64,000 nt of DNA from Paramyrothecium sp. XJ0827 (lineage: Eukaryota; Ascomycota; Sordariomycetes; Hypocreales; Stachybotryaceae). Positions 33,635-44,269 of this stretch are shown one piece after another; within the stretch, counting starts at the first letter, position 1, and the number at the start of each line of letters is the position of its first letter. Made by a program: the position numbers and the translations under genes. The stretch covers positions 5,033,001 to 5,097,000 of the forward strand of contig JAJFPB010000002.1 of the NCBI GenBank assembly GCA_020881915.1, given 5' to 3'. The notes beneath the pieces are model-generated. The model made no database searches, was not told where the DNA came from, and saw nothing but the letters and a program-made list of their open reading frames with translations.

Positions 33635-35392
33635 ATGCCTGCTTACCGATCCTCCTTGTCGAGTGCTCAGATACGGCTCTTGCGGCTTCCCCAACACGCA
33701 CCAGAGTTTGACGCCTTATCTTGCAAGCTCGAGATATTCGACGATGTGGACTGTCCGCCGTATGCAGCCTTGTCCTATGCATGGGGCACTGATTGTACCA
33801 TTGGCCTTCTAAAGATCAATGATGAGCCCTGGCAGACGAGCGAAACAGTTGAAAGTGCCCTTCGCGAGCTCTGCCGGCGGGGAAATTATCTTCATGTCTG
33901 GATTGACCAACTATGCATCAACCAGAGCGATGACGAGGAAAAGACCCACCAGGTCTTGAAGATGCGGCACATCTATAGCTCCGCGGATTCCGTGGTGACG
34001 TGGCTGGGTTCTGCATTCAAGAATAGTGATAGGCTCTTCACGCACCTTGAGAGATTGGGCAACGGCTTCTTGAAGGAAGACTGGGACGGCCTAGATGCGA
34101 TGCACGACGACGAGGTGCATTTGGAGGAAATGTCCGAAGCTTTCAATCTTCTGTGCTTGCGAGAATATTGGTCGCGTCTTTGGATCTTGCAAGAGTTTGC
34201 AATGGCAACCGACGTGACCATTATGTGCGAACACTCTGCCATCTCCTTTGAGATTCTGCAAGCAGCGTATAACTCGTTGACCGAAATTGCCGAAAGGAAC
34301 AGAGAAAGGCCGACCGAGACGATGGCTCGCCTAGCTGAGCGAGTGGCCTCGACATTCTCCTCGCCGGCCCTGAGCTTCTTTGAAAGTGTTGTCAACCGGC
34401 GATACAAGTACCGAGATAGCTCCCGACAAGGCGAACACTTCTTCCGGGTCATCACATCGTGCTTGGCGTTAGAGATCGATTATAACTATCCCATGGCCAG
34501 TGACCCCCGAGATCGTGTCTTTGCTCTCATTTACCTCTGCAACGACTCACTTGAACTTGATCATCTCATCGATTACTCCATGTCCTTTCAGGAGGTGTAT
34601 CAAGATCTAGCGCTTGTACTCATGAAGCAAGGTCACGTCGACGTGCTGTCATATTGTCAGTTTCCCAAGTCGATAGCTGATCTTCCAAGCTGGGTCCCGG
34701 ACTGGAACATGCCCATCCGTGGTCCGTGCAATCAACCTCCCTGGTTCACCACATTTTCTGCCTCGGGCAATACTGCTGACAGACAAGCCATAGATGAAGT
34801 CTCACCGGATCGGCTAACAGTCCGGGGTGTTTCGGTGGACACTATAGTGAAATGTGGCAGCATCTGGGACCCGGACTGGGACAAACTAATAACCCGAGCT
34901 GCTGCCTTAACTTTCGTCGACGACATCTATGAGCTTTGCGTCCAATCGTCCCGCCAGAGACCGGGTGAGGAGCGTCTTGTCGCTTGTCGTATTGCCGCTA
35001 CTGATGGCGTGCAGTATAGCATGGATAGTTCTGGCGACTTGATCGCCGACCACATTAGAGTGTTCCTCGAAGAGTATAACCGGCTGACAACCTCACCTGG
35101 ACAAGAAGAAGAAGAGATTGCGGCTGATAAAGATAGCTGGTTTCTACAATCATTACGTTACTTGCACACAAGAAGGCCATTCTTGACCAAGACCGGCTTT
35201 GTTGGATTCGGCCCAATGCACCTGCAGGCAGGAGATGAAGTGTGCATTCTTTTTGGAGCAACCACACCGTATGTAGTTCGTCCAGAGGATACTGGCTACT
35301 TTAGTATGGTTGGGGAAGCATATGTGTATGGCGCAATGCATGGTGAGGCTGTAAAGGGAGTTGTAGAGGAGAAAACATATGAGCTCACATAA
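33635..35392 (+). CDS. HET-domain protein, 585 aa
   Basis: Single-exon HET-domain protein. ATG at 33635 (MPAYRSSLSSAQIRLLRL). The HET core starts at about residue 45: YAALSYAWG, then ALRELCRRGNYLHVWIDQLC, INQSDDEEKTHQVLKM and IYSSADSVVTWLG. LREYWSRLWILQEFAMATDV lies near residue 175 and MASDPRDRVFALIYL near 290. This is the short cytosolic subclass with the RVFAL block. The C-terminal part has the usual low-conservation region with GFGPMHLQAGDEVCILFGA near its end. The family triggers programmed cell death on non-self recognition. Its neighbours (subtilase, decayed gene, zinc-finger protein) fit a conflict locus, but a functional link is inference. Confidence 0.93.
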   Translation: MPAYRSSLSSAQIRLLRLPQHAPEFDALSCKLEIFDDVDCPPYAALSYAWGTDCTIGLLKINDEPWQTSETVESALRELCRRGNYLHVWIDQLCINQSDDEEKTHQVLKMRHIYSSADSVVTWLGSAFKNSDRLFTHLERLGNGFLKEDWDGLDAMHDDEVHLEEMSEAFNLLCLREYWSRLWILQEFAMATDVTIMCEHSAISFEILQAAYNSLTEIAERNRERPTETMARLAERVASTFSSPALSFFESVVNRRYKYRDSSRQGEHFFRVITSCLALEIDYNYPMASDPRDRVFALIYLCNDSLELDHLIDYSMSFQEVYQDLALVLMKQGHVDVLSYCQFPKSIADLPSWVPDWNMPIRGPCNQPPWFTTFSASGNTADRQAIDEVSPDRLTVRGVSVDTIVKCGSIWDPDWDKLITRAAALTFVDDIYELCVQSSRQRPGEERLVACRIAATDGVQYSMDSSGDLIADHIRVFLEEYNRLTTSPGQEEEEIAADKDSWFLQSLRYLHTRRPFLTKTGFVGFGPMHLQAGDEVCILFGATTPYVVRPEDTGYFSMVGEAYVYGAMHGEAVKGVVEEKTYELT

Positions 35393-35795
35393 ATACGAAG
35401 AACACAAACGCAAACTCTTGTTCCACATCGTTCATCATCGTCTGTCTCAAAAGCATGCGACAACCATCCTCTATTTTTATTGCAGTCGGATCGGCATCAA
35501 TGAAACGAGGATCATGCCTGGTACCCAATGAGCGAACAAATGGCTCTTTATACTGGCTGAAGATCCATTATCGATGCGACTGTCACGTGGACGGTCAAGA
35601 AATGTAGAGGTGCAAAAGTGGCCAGATCTGAACTGCATATAGATTGTCTCCGAAAAGTCTCCGAGAATAGGTAGATAAAAGTATTATTGGACCAGGGCTT
35701 GAATGACAACTGTAAAATGACCACATTATACGTCTTGAAGAGCTGCAATAACTAATTCCTTTCCCAAGCCTTACAACATCAACCCAACCAATAAT
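35393..35795. other. Spacer between HET gene 2 and GST-like gene
   Basis: 403 bp, same-strand neighbours; no gene seen. Confidence 0.5.
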
Positions 35796-36614
35796 ATGTC
35801 GAAAGATTTGCATCTGACGCTCTGGCTTTGGGTCGAGGGCATGTTCCCGCGCAGAGTGGACTACCTGATGCTCGTGAAAGGCATCTCTTCATCCGCCGAC
35901 GACCTCAACGTTGGCAAGACCAATGACCCGAATCTAAAAATTGTTCGCATAACTATCGATCTCAAGGCAATGGCCGAGTCGGGGTCTATGTGGAGATGTA
36001 GCCCACCTGATGACCCTTTACCCGAGGGCTGTAGCACGCCCGCCCTACGCGTCACGAACAAGAAGACAGGCGTCTCGAGGTTGATCCGCGAGAGCGCGTC
36101 CATTGTTGCGTACTTGGACGAGCATTACTCTGACCAAGGACCGTCTTTGCAACCCACAGATCCACTCGACGTGGCGGTCATGAACGACCTCATCGGCATG
36201 GTCCAGCTGGCTGGCGCTGATTGTTCTTACTACCTCAGACATGCATGCAGCCCAGTTGCATCACTATATCTATTGAAGGATGAGGATAGGAGTAAGGGAT
36301 CGGCACTCAACGGAAAAGCTAGCATGATAAAAGGCCTCAAGAAGGTTCAGCTTTGGGCCGAGGACTCTTTGAAGACGACTGGGTGGCTGACACCAGGTGT
36401 GGAAGGGCCGGGACTCGTTGACTTGAATCTCGCTTCCGGCAGGAGATATCTCGAGTTGGGTTATGAGATTGACATGTTTGAGGATGAAGAGCTCAAAGGT
36501 CTCGCTGAATGGTACGAGAGATTCAAGCAGCTTCCATGGTGGGACGCTTTTGAGGAGCGAGAGGGAGGCATTCACCCGGAAGAGATTAGGTTTGCGAAAT
36601 ATCGGGAGTTTTAA
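35796..36614 (+). CDS. Glutathione S-transferase-like protein
   Basis: Two-domain GST-fold protein of 272 aa without introns. The N-terminal thioredoxin-like domain begins LTLWLWVEGMFPRRVDYLML and contains STPALRV (the cis-Pro turn) and RESASIVAYLDEHYS (the ESxAI motif that binds the gamma-glutamyl group). The helical C-terminal domain runs from about residue 125, with GWLTPGVEGPGLVDLNLASG as the N-capping/hydrophobic staple region. Fungal relatives of this type are mostly uncharacterised. Detoxification or a maleylacetoacetate-isomerase-like role is possible; nothing in the context decides. Confidence 0.85.
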   Translation: MSKDLHLTLWLWVEGMFPRRVDYLMLVKGISSSADDLNVGKTNDPNLKIVRITIDLKAMAESGSMWRCSPPDDPLPEGCSTPALRVTNKKTGVSRLIRESASIVAYLDEHYSDQGPSLQPTDPLDVAVMNDLIGMVQLAGADCSYYLRHACSPVASLYLLKDEDRSKGSALNGKASMIKGLKKVQLWAEDSLKTTGWLTPGVEGPGLVDLNLASGRRYLELGYEIDMFEDEELKGLAEWYERFKQLPWWDAFEEREGGIHPEEIRFAKYREF

Positions 36615-36980
36615 TGTATTGGAGGAAAAGTCATGCTCACAAAGTCAAGCTGTGGAAACTACGTCTAGTTATCAAGATAACAAGGGACGATCAAACTGTT
36701 GACCATCATGCTTACACGATTCGGATCATCGATATCTTAGAAGCACTGTTGATCCCCAAACAAAGCCCCCTAGGATCAATCAATCATGTGATAGCCCAGT
36801 TCTGTAAGACACCCAACACTGGGTTTGCCACTTAACTCTGTGGTTTGGAATGCTATACCGAGTACTGCATTGCAGTTTGCTTGAAACAGTCGTCCTAAAC
36901 AACTGAGACACACTTGGCTCATTTCCACGCATGGAGCGTATAAACTATGCTGATTCAACGTGGTCATTTGTGGATAGGTT
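36615..36980. other. Convergent spacer, GST-like gene / pseudogene
   Basis: 366 bp between converging 3' ends; nothing recognised. Confidence 0.5.
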
Positions 36981-37890
36981 TTAACCAGAGACAGCTTGTT
37001 GTGCAGTCTTCGGCGCGGGGCCGACAACCCACACTTCCCCGACCTGCTTGATCTTGGCCTTGGGGCCCAACTCCTCCAAGTCTTTCGGGGTGACTGCTTC
37101 CTCTTCGCCCTCTACCTTTGCCTCAGACTCATCCGACCCATTGGCATCGTCTAGGAAGGCCTTTCGGTGGTGGAACTCAGTTGGGACAAGCTTCTTGTCC
37201 TTACCCCAACCCTTGGGCTTGATCTTCAGCAGCTGGTAAGCAAAGATAATATCGTGATCTGCGCCGAAGCCTGCTTCCCACCTCTCCGTCGTCTTGAATC
37301 CGGCATTGGTGCCGACGGAGGCCATTCCCGCTGCAACGTCACCGCCGACCTCACCAGAATAGTTATGGGCCGTGCTGTCCTCGGCCTCAAGCTTAAAGTC
37401 CTTGGCAACCTTGAGACCCGTTATTATGTAGATAGGCTTGCAGAGAACGCTTTCGGGTCACATAAATTGTTTAACTTTGGGGTCGTTGCATCTGATGTTG
37501 ATCTCATCGGTGGACGGGTCCTCGGCGTAGACGATGGTGCAGGGACGACATCGAGTAGACGCGGTTGCTGCTGCGCTCGCGACCGAGCGTCAGGCCGAGG
37601 CGGAGAGCTTCAACAAAGACACCCCAGATGCCCAGGCTAAGGTTCCACGCTGTCTGTAGGCCGATATACTAATCTCGATGCACGGAAACCTCCACAGGGG
37701 ACGGCTTTGCAGGGTCCGCTTTGGTCAGAGCAATGTGGGGCTTGAGGGGATCGACGATCTGTGGAAGATGTAAAAACTTAATTCTGGCCCGGGGGGAGAG
37801 AAAGTGACAGCATACAATGTTGCCCAAGGCAATCTTGCCGCCAGGTTTGAAGTCCCAGTTTGGGGCCAGGAAGTAGGTAGGGTTCTGCAC
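36981..37890 (-). pseudogene. Decayed gene of a widespread uncharacterised fungal protein family
   Basis: Coherent protein blocks can be followed on the minus strand through several lesions. The N-terminus is NPTYFLAPNWDFKPGG and KIALGNI, then a 57-bp intron (37759-37815), then VDPLKPHIALTKADPAKP. A middle block is WNLSLGIWGVFVEALRLGL, and C-terminal blocks are KPIYIITGLKVAKDFKL and DHDIIFAYQLLKIKPKGW. Lesions: no ATG (a GTG stands where the frame should begin), an in-frame TAG shortly after the intron, a small deletion causing a frameshift in the middle, and an in-frame TGA before KPIYIITG. The last 115 codons are open. I recall proteins of this plan (APNxD N-terminus, PVYxxTGLK block, DxxFAYxLxKI block) as common, unnamed fungal proteins; their function is unknown to me. 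Confidence 0.75.
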
Positions 37891-38410
37891 GACACTTATG
37901 CTGCTTTAGACTGGCGAGAAGGTCGCGTCGTTCTTGGGATAGGGAAAGAGTGAGGATCGTTCGGCGGAGACTCTTTGGCTTCTGGTGAATGTCCGCAGAT
38001 TGCTAACTACTTGCAAATATAGAATAAATTGGCTGAATGGGCTTCCAAGCGCCAGTGTGCGGGAAAGTCACCCACCTCGCTGCCTACCAATATCCTGGCG
38101 TGACACGTCTGCACCCTGACTTGAGCCGCACTCTGGAAACCCCTCACGACGAAACCTGTTATGCCCTCTGTCCATGCAGAATGAATGTAGGAGGGGGTTG
38201 GTGTTTGTCAGCCAATGATCGTCTCGGATCACTTCCAATCCTACAGCGCCTGCGTGAGGCGGGCTGCGAATTGCGTTGGGGTCACGGATAGCTGCAGTCG
38301 TACAGACACTCAATGTGAACTGTTGTAGGGAGGAAGATACGGCTGAGAGTCAACTGCCTGAATTGAGTTTCCGAACAACTTGCTGTTGTGCATGATAGAC
38401 GACCATCCCT
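37891..38410. other. Spacer between pseudogene and subtilase 3' end
   Basis: 520 bp; no gene recognised. It would contain the former promoter of the pseudogene. Confidence 0.5.
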
Positions 38411-41400
38411 TTAAGGGGTAAAATCCTTACGGGGCACCCTGCTCAGAGCATGGCCGATGAGGTGGACGGGCGAATGCTCGAAGAGAAACCACGGGGCCAG
38501 ATAGCGCCTGTCCGTCCTAGTCTGGCGCTGCGTCATCTCGGAAAAGACCGAGAGAATACCCCTACGGGTACGGACGACATCATTCGCCTGTGTTTCAAAC
38601 TGGCGAGCGTGAGTCCCTACATATGAGATGATAATAGCTGCATTGGCGGCCATGATGGGCGTCGCGACTGAGCACCCGGACTTGGTGAGGGCGTCTGTCG
38701 TCCAGGCGCAGGGCACGTCGACAGCCAGGGTACCGTACTGCGGGAGCCCGCTGTTGTGGCCCCATGAGTCCGGGTCGTACTTCTGCTTGAACTCGCCATC
38801 ATGCATCGTGCCGCGGACTGAGACGACGTTCTCGAGCTCGGCGGGGAAAAGCTCCGGCTCATTGAGCCCGTCATTGTTGGCTGCCGCAAAGAATATGATG
38901 CGGTCGTCTCGCATAGTTTCGGCCTCGACGATGGCTTTCTTAACCGCCGGCGACTCGCTGCCGAAACCAAAGGACATGGTGATGATATCGGCATTCCAGA
39001 CACTGATTGCATCCAAAATTGCCTAGCACAGTTAGCAAACTCGTAGAAAAATTACCGAAGGCCCCAGTACGAGACGATGGGGGCCTGTCTTTGCGGTAGA
39101 CCTTACCTGAGACGTGTTATTCTTTGCATCCACAAGTTCTGCAGCATTCCGAGCTATGCGTGCAACGTGGATGGATGCACAATTCGGGATCAAGCGGAGC
39201 AGCAAAGCTGTTAGTGCCGTACCGTGCCTGCCAGGATCCTCATCGACTGGCGTAGTCTGACCACCGACATAGTCGGTCCAGTTGGCCTCGACATTGTCGA
39301 TGTGCTCGATCCCTGGACCTGTGAAAAAGTCGTTCTCTATGTCGCAGCCCGTGTCAAGTATTGCTATCTTAACCGGCGAGGAGAGTGCTGCTGTGTCCTG
39401 CAAATGTTTCTTAAGGATGTCGAACCTCTCCAGCCATGCCGCGCTGTTCGTGATCTGTAGCTCAGGGTGCAGTGTTAGTGCCAGTTTCCCATGCATGGTG
39501 CCATTGTCTAAGCTCACTGTTCCGCCAGAGGTCAAAAGAGCAGCCGTTGCCGAGGTGCTGTAACTCGTTGGTGGTACTAGCCCCACCTCAGGAACTGCCA
39601 TAGTAGCAAGGCGGGCTGGACTGATATATGGAGCCTGTAGTAAACTACCATTGGAGATAGAATGCTCAGTCAACTGGACGTGGTGTTGTGTGGGGAGTCG
39701 CGAGGGTGTGCGAGTGTGGTGAGCTACCGAGCTCGTGTTCTTGTTGTGTGCTTCGACAGTTCCAGAGGGGCCGCACAATCCTGAAATAGATCTCGCTCTG
39801 TAGCGTTGCAATATTGCGTTCGTCGTCAGATAGGATATAGATGTCGAGACAATTCGAAATGATGTTGAGGCAGGTCTTGTCAACACAAGCAACACGGGCC
39901 GCAGTCTCCTTGCGGCTGAGGGCATTGTAGATCGGTTCATCATCGTCGCTCTCGTACCCTGCCTCAGTTCCCTCGTCATCGGAAGCTACCTCAACTTTCT
40001 GATTGAATAAGAGCTCCCACAACAGAACACCAATATCAAGGATCAGGTGTCTTCGGCTCATGTGATCAAACTGCGACTCCGGGTCTGGATCTTGAACACG
40101 CAACGAGCCCTCTATGTAAGGCTTGACAGTGAGAGCCTGCTCTGGCCTTTGATCTGGATGCTCCAGAATGTGGATGGTGGCTGAGTTCCATGGACTGCAC
40201 ACCAACGGGCTCCAGATAAGGCAGAAAAATGACTTTGCAATCTTGACGGCGAGGTCGAGGCGATCCTTCTTTCCTAGCAAGGTGCCTTGCTTCGGATCGA
40301 GTGCGTTGGCCAGCGTCAAGGTGGGCTTCTTGGTAGAGGTTGGCATGCGTTCCGATGGTGTGCCAGACCATGAACCGTCCACTCCAAGCTGCACTCTCAA
40401 ACGCGACCTCAGTTTGTAACTCGACCGCAACTTATCGCAGATGCTCGTTTGAGTCGTCTCTCTTGCTTGGTGCTCAGCCACCCATGTGATTGCGTGCCAC
40501 TTCTTTTCATCTCCTTTCCCGGCGTTGCTTGACTTAGTAGTGCTGCATAAGCTTATGAGGGTATCAATCTCGAATTGGTCAAAGCCGTTCAGGTGAATCA
40601 TTGTGGAGTGAGATGGCTCACATGGCTCCAAACTGAGCTTGTGCATTAGGCTGGAGAGGTTTCTGGTGACGAGACTAAGTTTTTTGGCTGCTAATAATGC
40701 CTTCTCAGAGTCTCGTTTGCTCTCATTTGCCTCCGGCGACAATCTGGGACTTTCGACGAGGCTAGTCGTCGGCTCGGCGGCTGCTAATTCCACGCCGAAA
40801 AGGCGCCTCATTGTGAAGTTGAACCGTTCTACTTGATTGGCAATGCACCGGTACTGTGCAGCTTCGGTCGCCGAATTCCCCGGCTGTAGGTATGTCACCC
40901 ATCTCAATGCCTCCTGCGGGATTATGGGCCCTTTTCCAAGATCTGGCCACGGTGCATATACCATGAGGTCTCTCAAAACACCCAATTTGTTGAACTTCTC
41001 TGACTGCTTTGGCACAAAGTTTGATTAGCCTGGACACTAGATAACAATTGTTGAAAAGGGAAAATCCCTGCGTCTAGGTACCTAGTCGAAAGCCTGGTGT
41101 TCAAGGATGCCGGCACTGATAAGACGCTCCATTTCACAAAGAATGTCCTCAAGCGCCTCGGAAGCTTCCGTACAGGCATCCACAGTGAGATTTTGAGCCG
41201 AAAAAGTGGGATTGAAATTCTTCGGCAGCTCTCGAATTGCTTTCTTGAGGCGAGTCGTCGCGATCGTCACTGCTGCTTGGGTGGTGGCATTGCCCAGCGA
41301 GCTATTGGAGCCTCGAGCCTGGTCTGGAGAGAATATGACGGGCCGTGGAAGAGATGCGAGAAAAGCCGGCAGAACCGCGAAGAAGAGCTGTGAGTTAGCC

Positions 41401-41414
41401 TCATCTAGAGGCAT
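38411..41414 (-). CDS. DUF7580-like / subtilisin (S8) fusion protein with an in-frame stop at the end of exon 1
   Basis: Intracellular subtilase with an N-terminal helical region, about 902 codons. Exons 41414-41082, 41003-39728, 39594-39107 and 39022-38411. Introns 78, 133 and 84 bp, phases consistent. N-terminal part: MPLDEANSQLFFAVLPAFLA, then a DUF7580-like block (LGKKDRLDLAVKIAKSFFCL, VKPYIEGSL, LILDIGVLLWELL). The C-terminal S8 protease has a complete triad: Asp in VKIAILDTGCD, His in RHGTALTALLL, Ser in GCSVATPIMAAN, with the oxyanion Asn in FFAAANNDG. No signal peptide. Anomaly: codon 111, the last of exon 1 (41084-41082), is TAG directly before a GTACCT donor. The frames on both sides join perfectly otherwise, so a CAG-to-TAG change is the simplest reading. 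A 5' UTR intron (41424-41525) is possible. Confidence 0.75.
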
Positions 41415-41774
41415 GTTGCTCGTCTGCAATGTCAGCCAGATGCGCGACAACGGTCGGAGTTGGACGACCAACATTCACTGCGTCTTGACCGGCGAATGGA
41501 TCGACGGGATTCCAGGTGGTCTCACCTTGCCTCTGCGACTCGAAGTAGCTGTTTGGGTCTTGAGCTTGGAGTGGCAAGCTTGGGTAGGTAGTTGCAGCAA
41601 GCAAATAAGTGAATCACGGCACTTGTGTAAGGCAATGCATGGATGCCTGATTTTCAGTTGGAGCTTCTTCCCGCCCCCTTTCCGGACTGACCCAAACAGT
41701 ATCACGACCACTACAATAACCACGAGGAGAGACAACCAGGGCTAAACCTCTGACCACGCATCTGAAAAGCTTAC
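41415..41774. promoter_or_regulatory. Divergent promoter region, subtilase / zinc-finger protein
   Basis: 360 bp between start codons on opposite strands, partly occupied by a possible 5' UTR intron of the subtilase gene. Shared regulation of the two genes is likely from geometry alone. Confidence 0.45.
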
Positions 41775-43537
41775 ATGGAAATGGATCCTGACCCAGAGGA
41801 TGGCCAGAGCAGATCGACTGAGCCAATATACGAGGCAGCCGTCGAGTGCTTAGCAATCTTCGACGAATACTTGAGACAACTCGAGGCTCCCCAACAGCCA
41901 AGCCAGCGGGACACGACGCAACTCTATTCAGATGTTGAGGAGCTTCGTGCCCGCTTCAGGAGCTGGGCAGCCTACACTGGGGCATTCGCTGCGGTTCGGC
42001 CCTCACTCGATGCCCGCTTGACATTCCAGGCGATGATGCGGGACATGGTGCTCGAGTTCCTCGGTCTGATAACTGTAAATATGCGCTTAGGTACTCTCTA
42101 GCTCCCCTTCACTCCTAGGTGTCTAAATTGGAATAGACACGGCTGATACAGACCTAGTCATGGATTTGAATGATCCCAAAGACGAGCATGATGCCCAGAA
42201 AGCCATGGGGACAACCACGCCGACCGAACCGTCGTCCACTTACAATACAGTATCCAAGAATTTGGGGCTGGGAAATCTCGAAAACGAGCAAATTTTAAAC
42301 AAGAGGGACAAATACGAAGACCTGGGCGATCCCTATGAGCCAGGCCTCGGTGCCGTGAAAGGCGCGGTGGATAGTCTCTTCGAGCTCGCTGAGGATATTC
42401 GCCGCTCCGCAAGACAATCGCATCAGATTCGACCGGGTGCATGGAACGAGCAGAGCCAGTCTTTGAGTGCCCTGTTGCGCATGCGGCATCCTTATGCTCG
42501 GCGGAGCCTGCTCAGCCAGTTGGCGACCTCGATTGACACCCGAGCACTTTCTCTACGGCACCTACAACGCCACAATGAGAAGCTTGCCTTCGACAGAAAC
42601 AACGCCGCCATTATTTCGAAGCCTGAACAGATCCCACAAAGTGTCACGACAGCTGCCAATTCAGAAGACCGTGACCCAGCCATGCTCAGTGTACGTCCGC
42701 AGATGCAGGGAACGAGCCGCCACGTCGTAGACACCCTTTCCACACCGGACACAACGCATTCAACATTTTCACAGACTAATGTTGACCGATACAAGGCCCG
42801 CCAGAAACGAAGTGATTCTATGATCAGCAGAGGGTCTGCAGTTGGTACTACTACAGACCACGATCAGTATCCGCCAATCCCTAAAGGATCAGAGAAGTGC
42901 AGTATCTGTGCGGATCCGCTCAACTTTTCCAGAATGACGGAGCGTGAATGGAAGTATGCGTTGAGGATATTCGACACGACAGGCTTCTGTACAGGCTGGC
43001 TGACATTTGACTAGGCTTCACGTTGACGAGGACCTGGAACCATACGTGTGCATCGCGGAGGAGTGCTCAGACCCCCCAATGTTCTTCGTGAGCTCCACCG
43101 AATGGATGGACCATATGCAAACGCGACACCCGATGGACTGGGCACGAAGGATCCATACTGACCAATGGTACTGCCACCGGTGCGCAGAGGTCGAATTTGA
43201 CAGCAAGGCAGACCTCTTGACCCACCTGAAGATGCAGCACAGCGACAAAATGACAATGTCTCAAATACTGGGGCGCGCACGACGTAATCGGCGCATGGTC
43301 TGGAGGGAGGATGCCTTTGCATGCCCTCTCTGCGATTGCGTGCCCGCTTCGATTCAACCATTTGTGTCCGAGAAACCCTACAAAAGGTTGGCGCAGCACG
43401 TAGCACGTCACCTCAAGTCACTGTCTTTTCTCTCCCTTTCGTACTTGGATATAGACTTGGGCATGGATGAGGAGAGTACGGATCATCCCAAAACCAAGGC
43501 CGTTGACGGTGCTCAGCAACGGACCTTCTCGCTCTGA
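41775..43537 (+). CDS. C2H2-like zinc-finger protein of the fungal conflict-associated type
   Basis: 546 aa. Exons 41775-42090, 42152-42953 and 43015-43537; two 61-bp introns with consistent phase. The N-terminal 110 residues are helical (YEAAVECLAIFDEYLRQLE ... ELRARFRSWAAYTGA). The middle is Ser/Thr/Gln-rich and disordered. The C-terminal half has a series of Cys/His pairs: CSICADPLNF, a block ending in PYVCIAEEC with HMQTRH, WYCHRCAEVEF with HLKMQH, and CPLCDC ending in AQHVARHLKSLSFLSL. This layout recurs in many Pezizomycotina proteins located near NLR, HET and protease genes. Whether it binds DNA or acts in signalling is unknown. It is transcribed away from the subtilase. Confidence 0.82.
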
Positions 43538-44269
43538 TGAGCTTCTTCGACCGACAGGGAATTCCGAGATGGGTATTGAACCCTGCAGAGCTGATTATGG
43601 ACGCTAGCGGTTGGGATTACCATTCACGTCGTGGTCTGGACAAAAATGCAATAGGGCTCCGAGTAAAAGAGTTCGAAGAAGACATAACGGTGCTGCAAAA
43701 CCATGGTCTCATATTTTAAAAATATTTTGGCTAATTGAAGCAGCCACTGACTCAGGACTCTCTGTCTGCCAACTCTGGGGATCCGGATAGTATTATGCCG
43801 GGGCGTCGATTCAAGAACTATCAGGTTGTGTAGGGCATGGCTGCGAGCGTGTCGTGCAACTAGATCTCGCATGAAGGACCGGCAATGATCAAAGAAAAGT
43901 CCCAAAGCAAACGAAGTAACGACCTGTAGTTCTAGGAAGGGGAAGGGGAAAAAAGAATTTGCCTATTAAGAGAAAATGCGATTTTGTTTGAGTCATTTCG
44001 AAAGCTCAACCTTCATCGTGTCAACACCCATTACATGAAGGGACGCAATGATCACTACTTCTTGAGACATTTCGAATGAGAATTTTGTTCTATACATAAA
44101 TGGGGTAACGTTTGATCGTGACCGTCACTCCCCACTCATTGTACCTGGATGCTAATGCGAAATCGATTTTCTCTTATCCACCCTGAATGCAAAGTCTATG
44201 TGTTCAACAGCCGATTAAGTCTTTTTCACATCTATACCATAAAAACGAGAGTTACCTTGGATTAATTCG
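43538..44269. other. Convergent intergenic region, zinc-finger gene / metalloprotease
   Basis: 732 bp between converging stops. No gene; AT-rich stretches near 43970-44260. Confidence 0.55.

Noticed and set aside
36981..41084. Repeat-induced point mutation as cause of the stops
   Set aside because: Two stops fit C-to-T changes, but they are isolated and surrounding sequence keeps normal codon use, so RIP is not supported.
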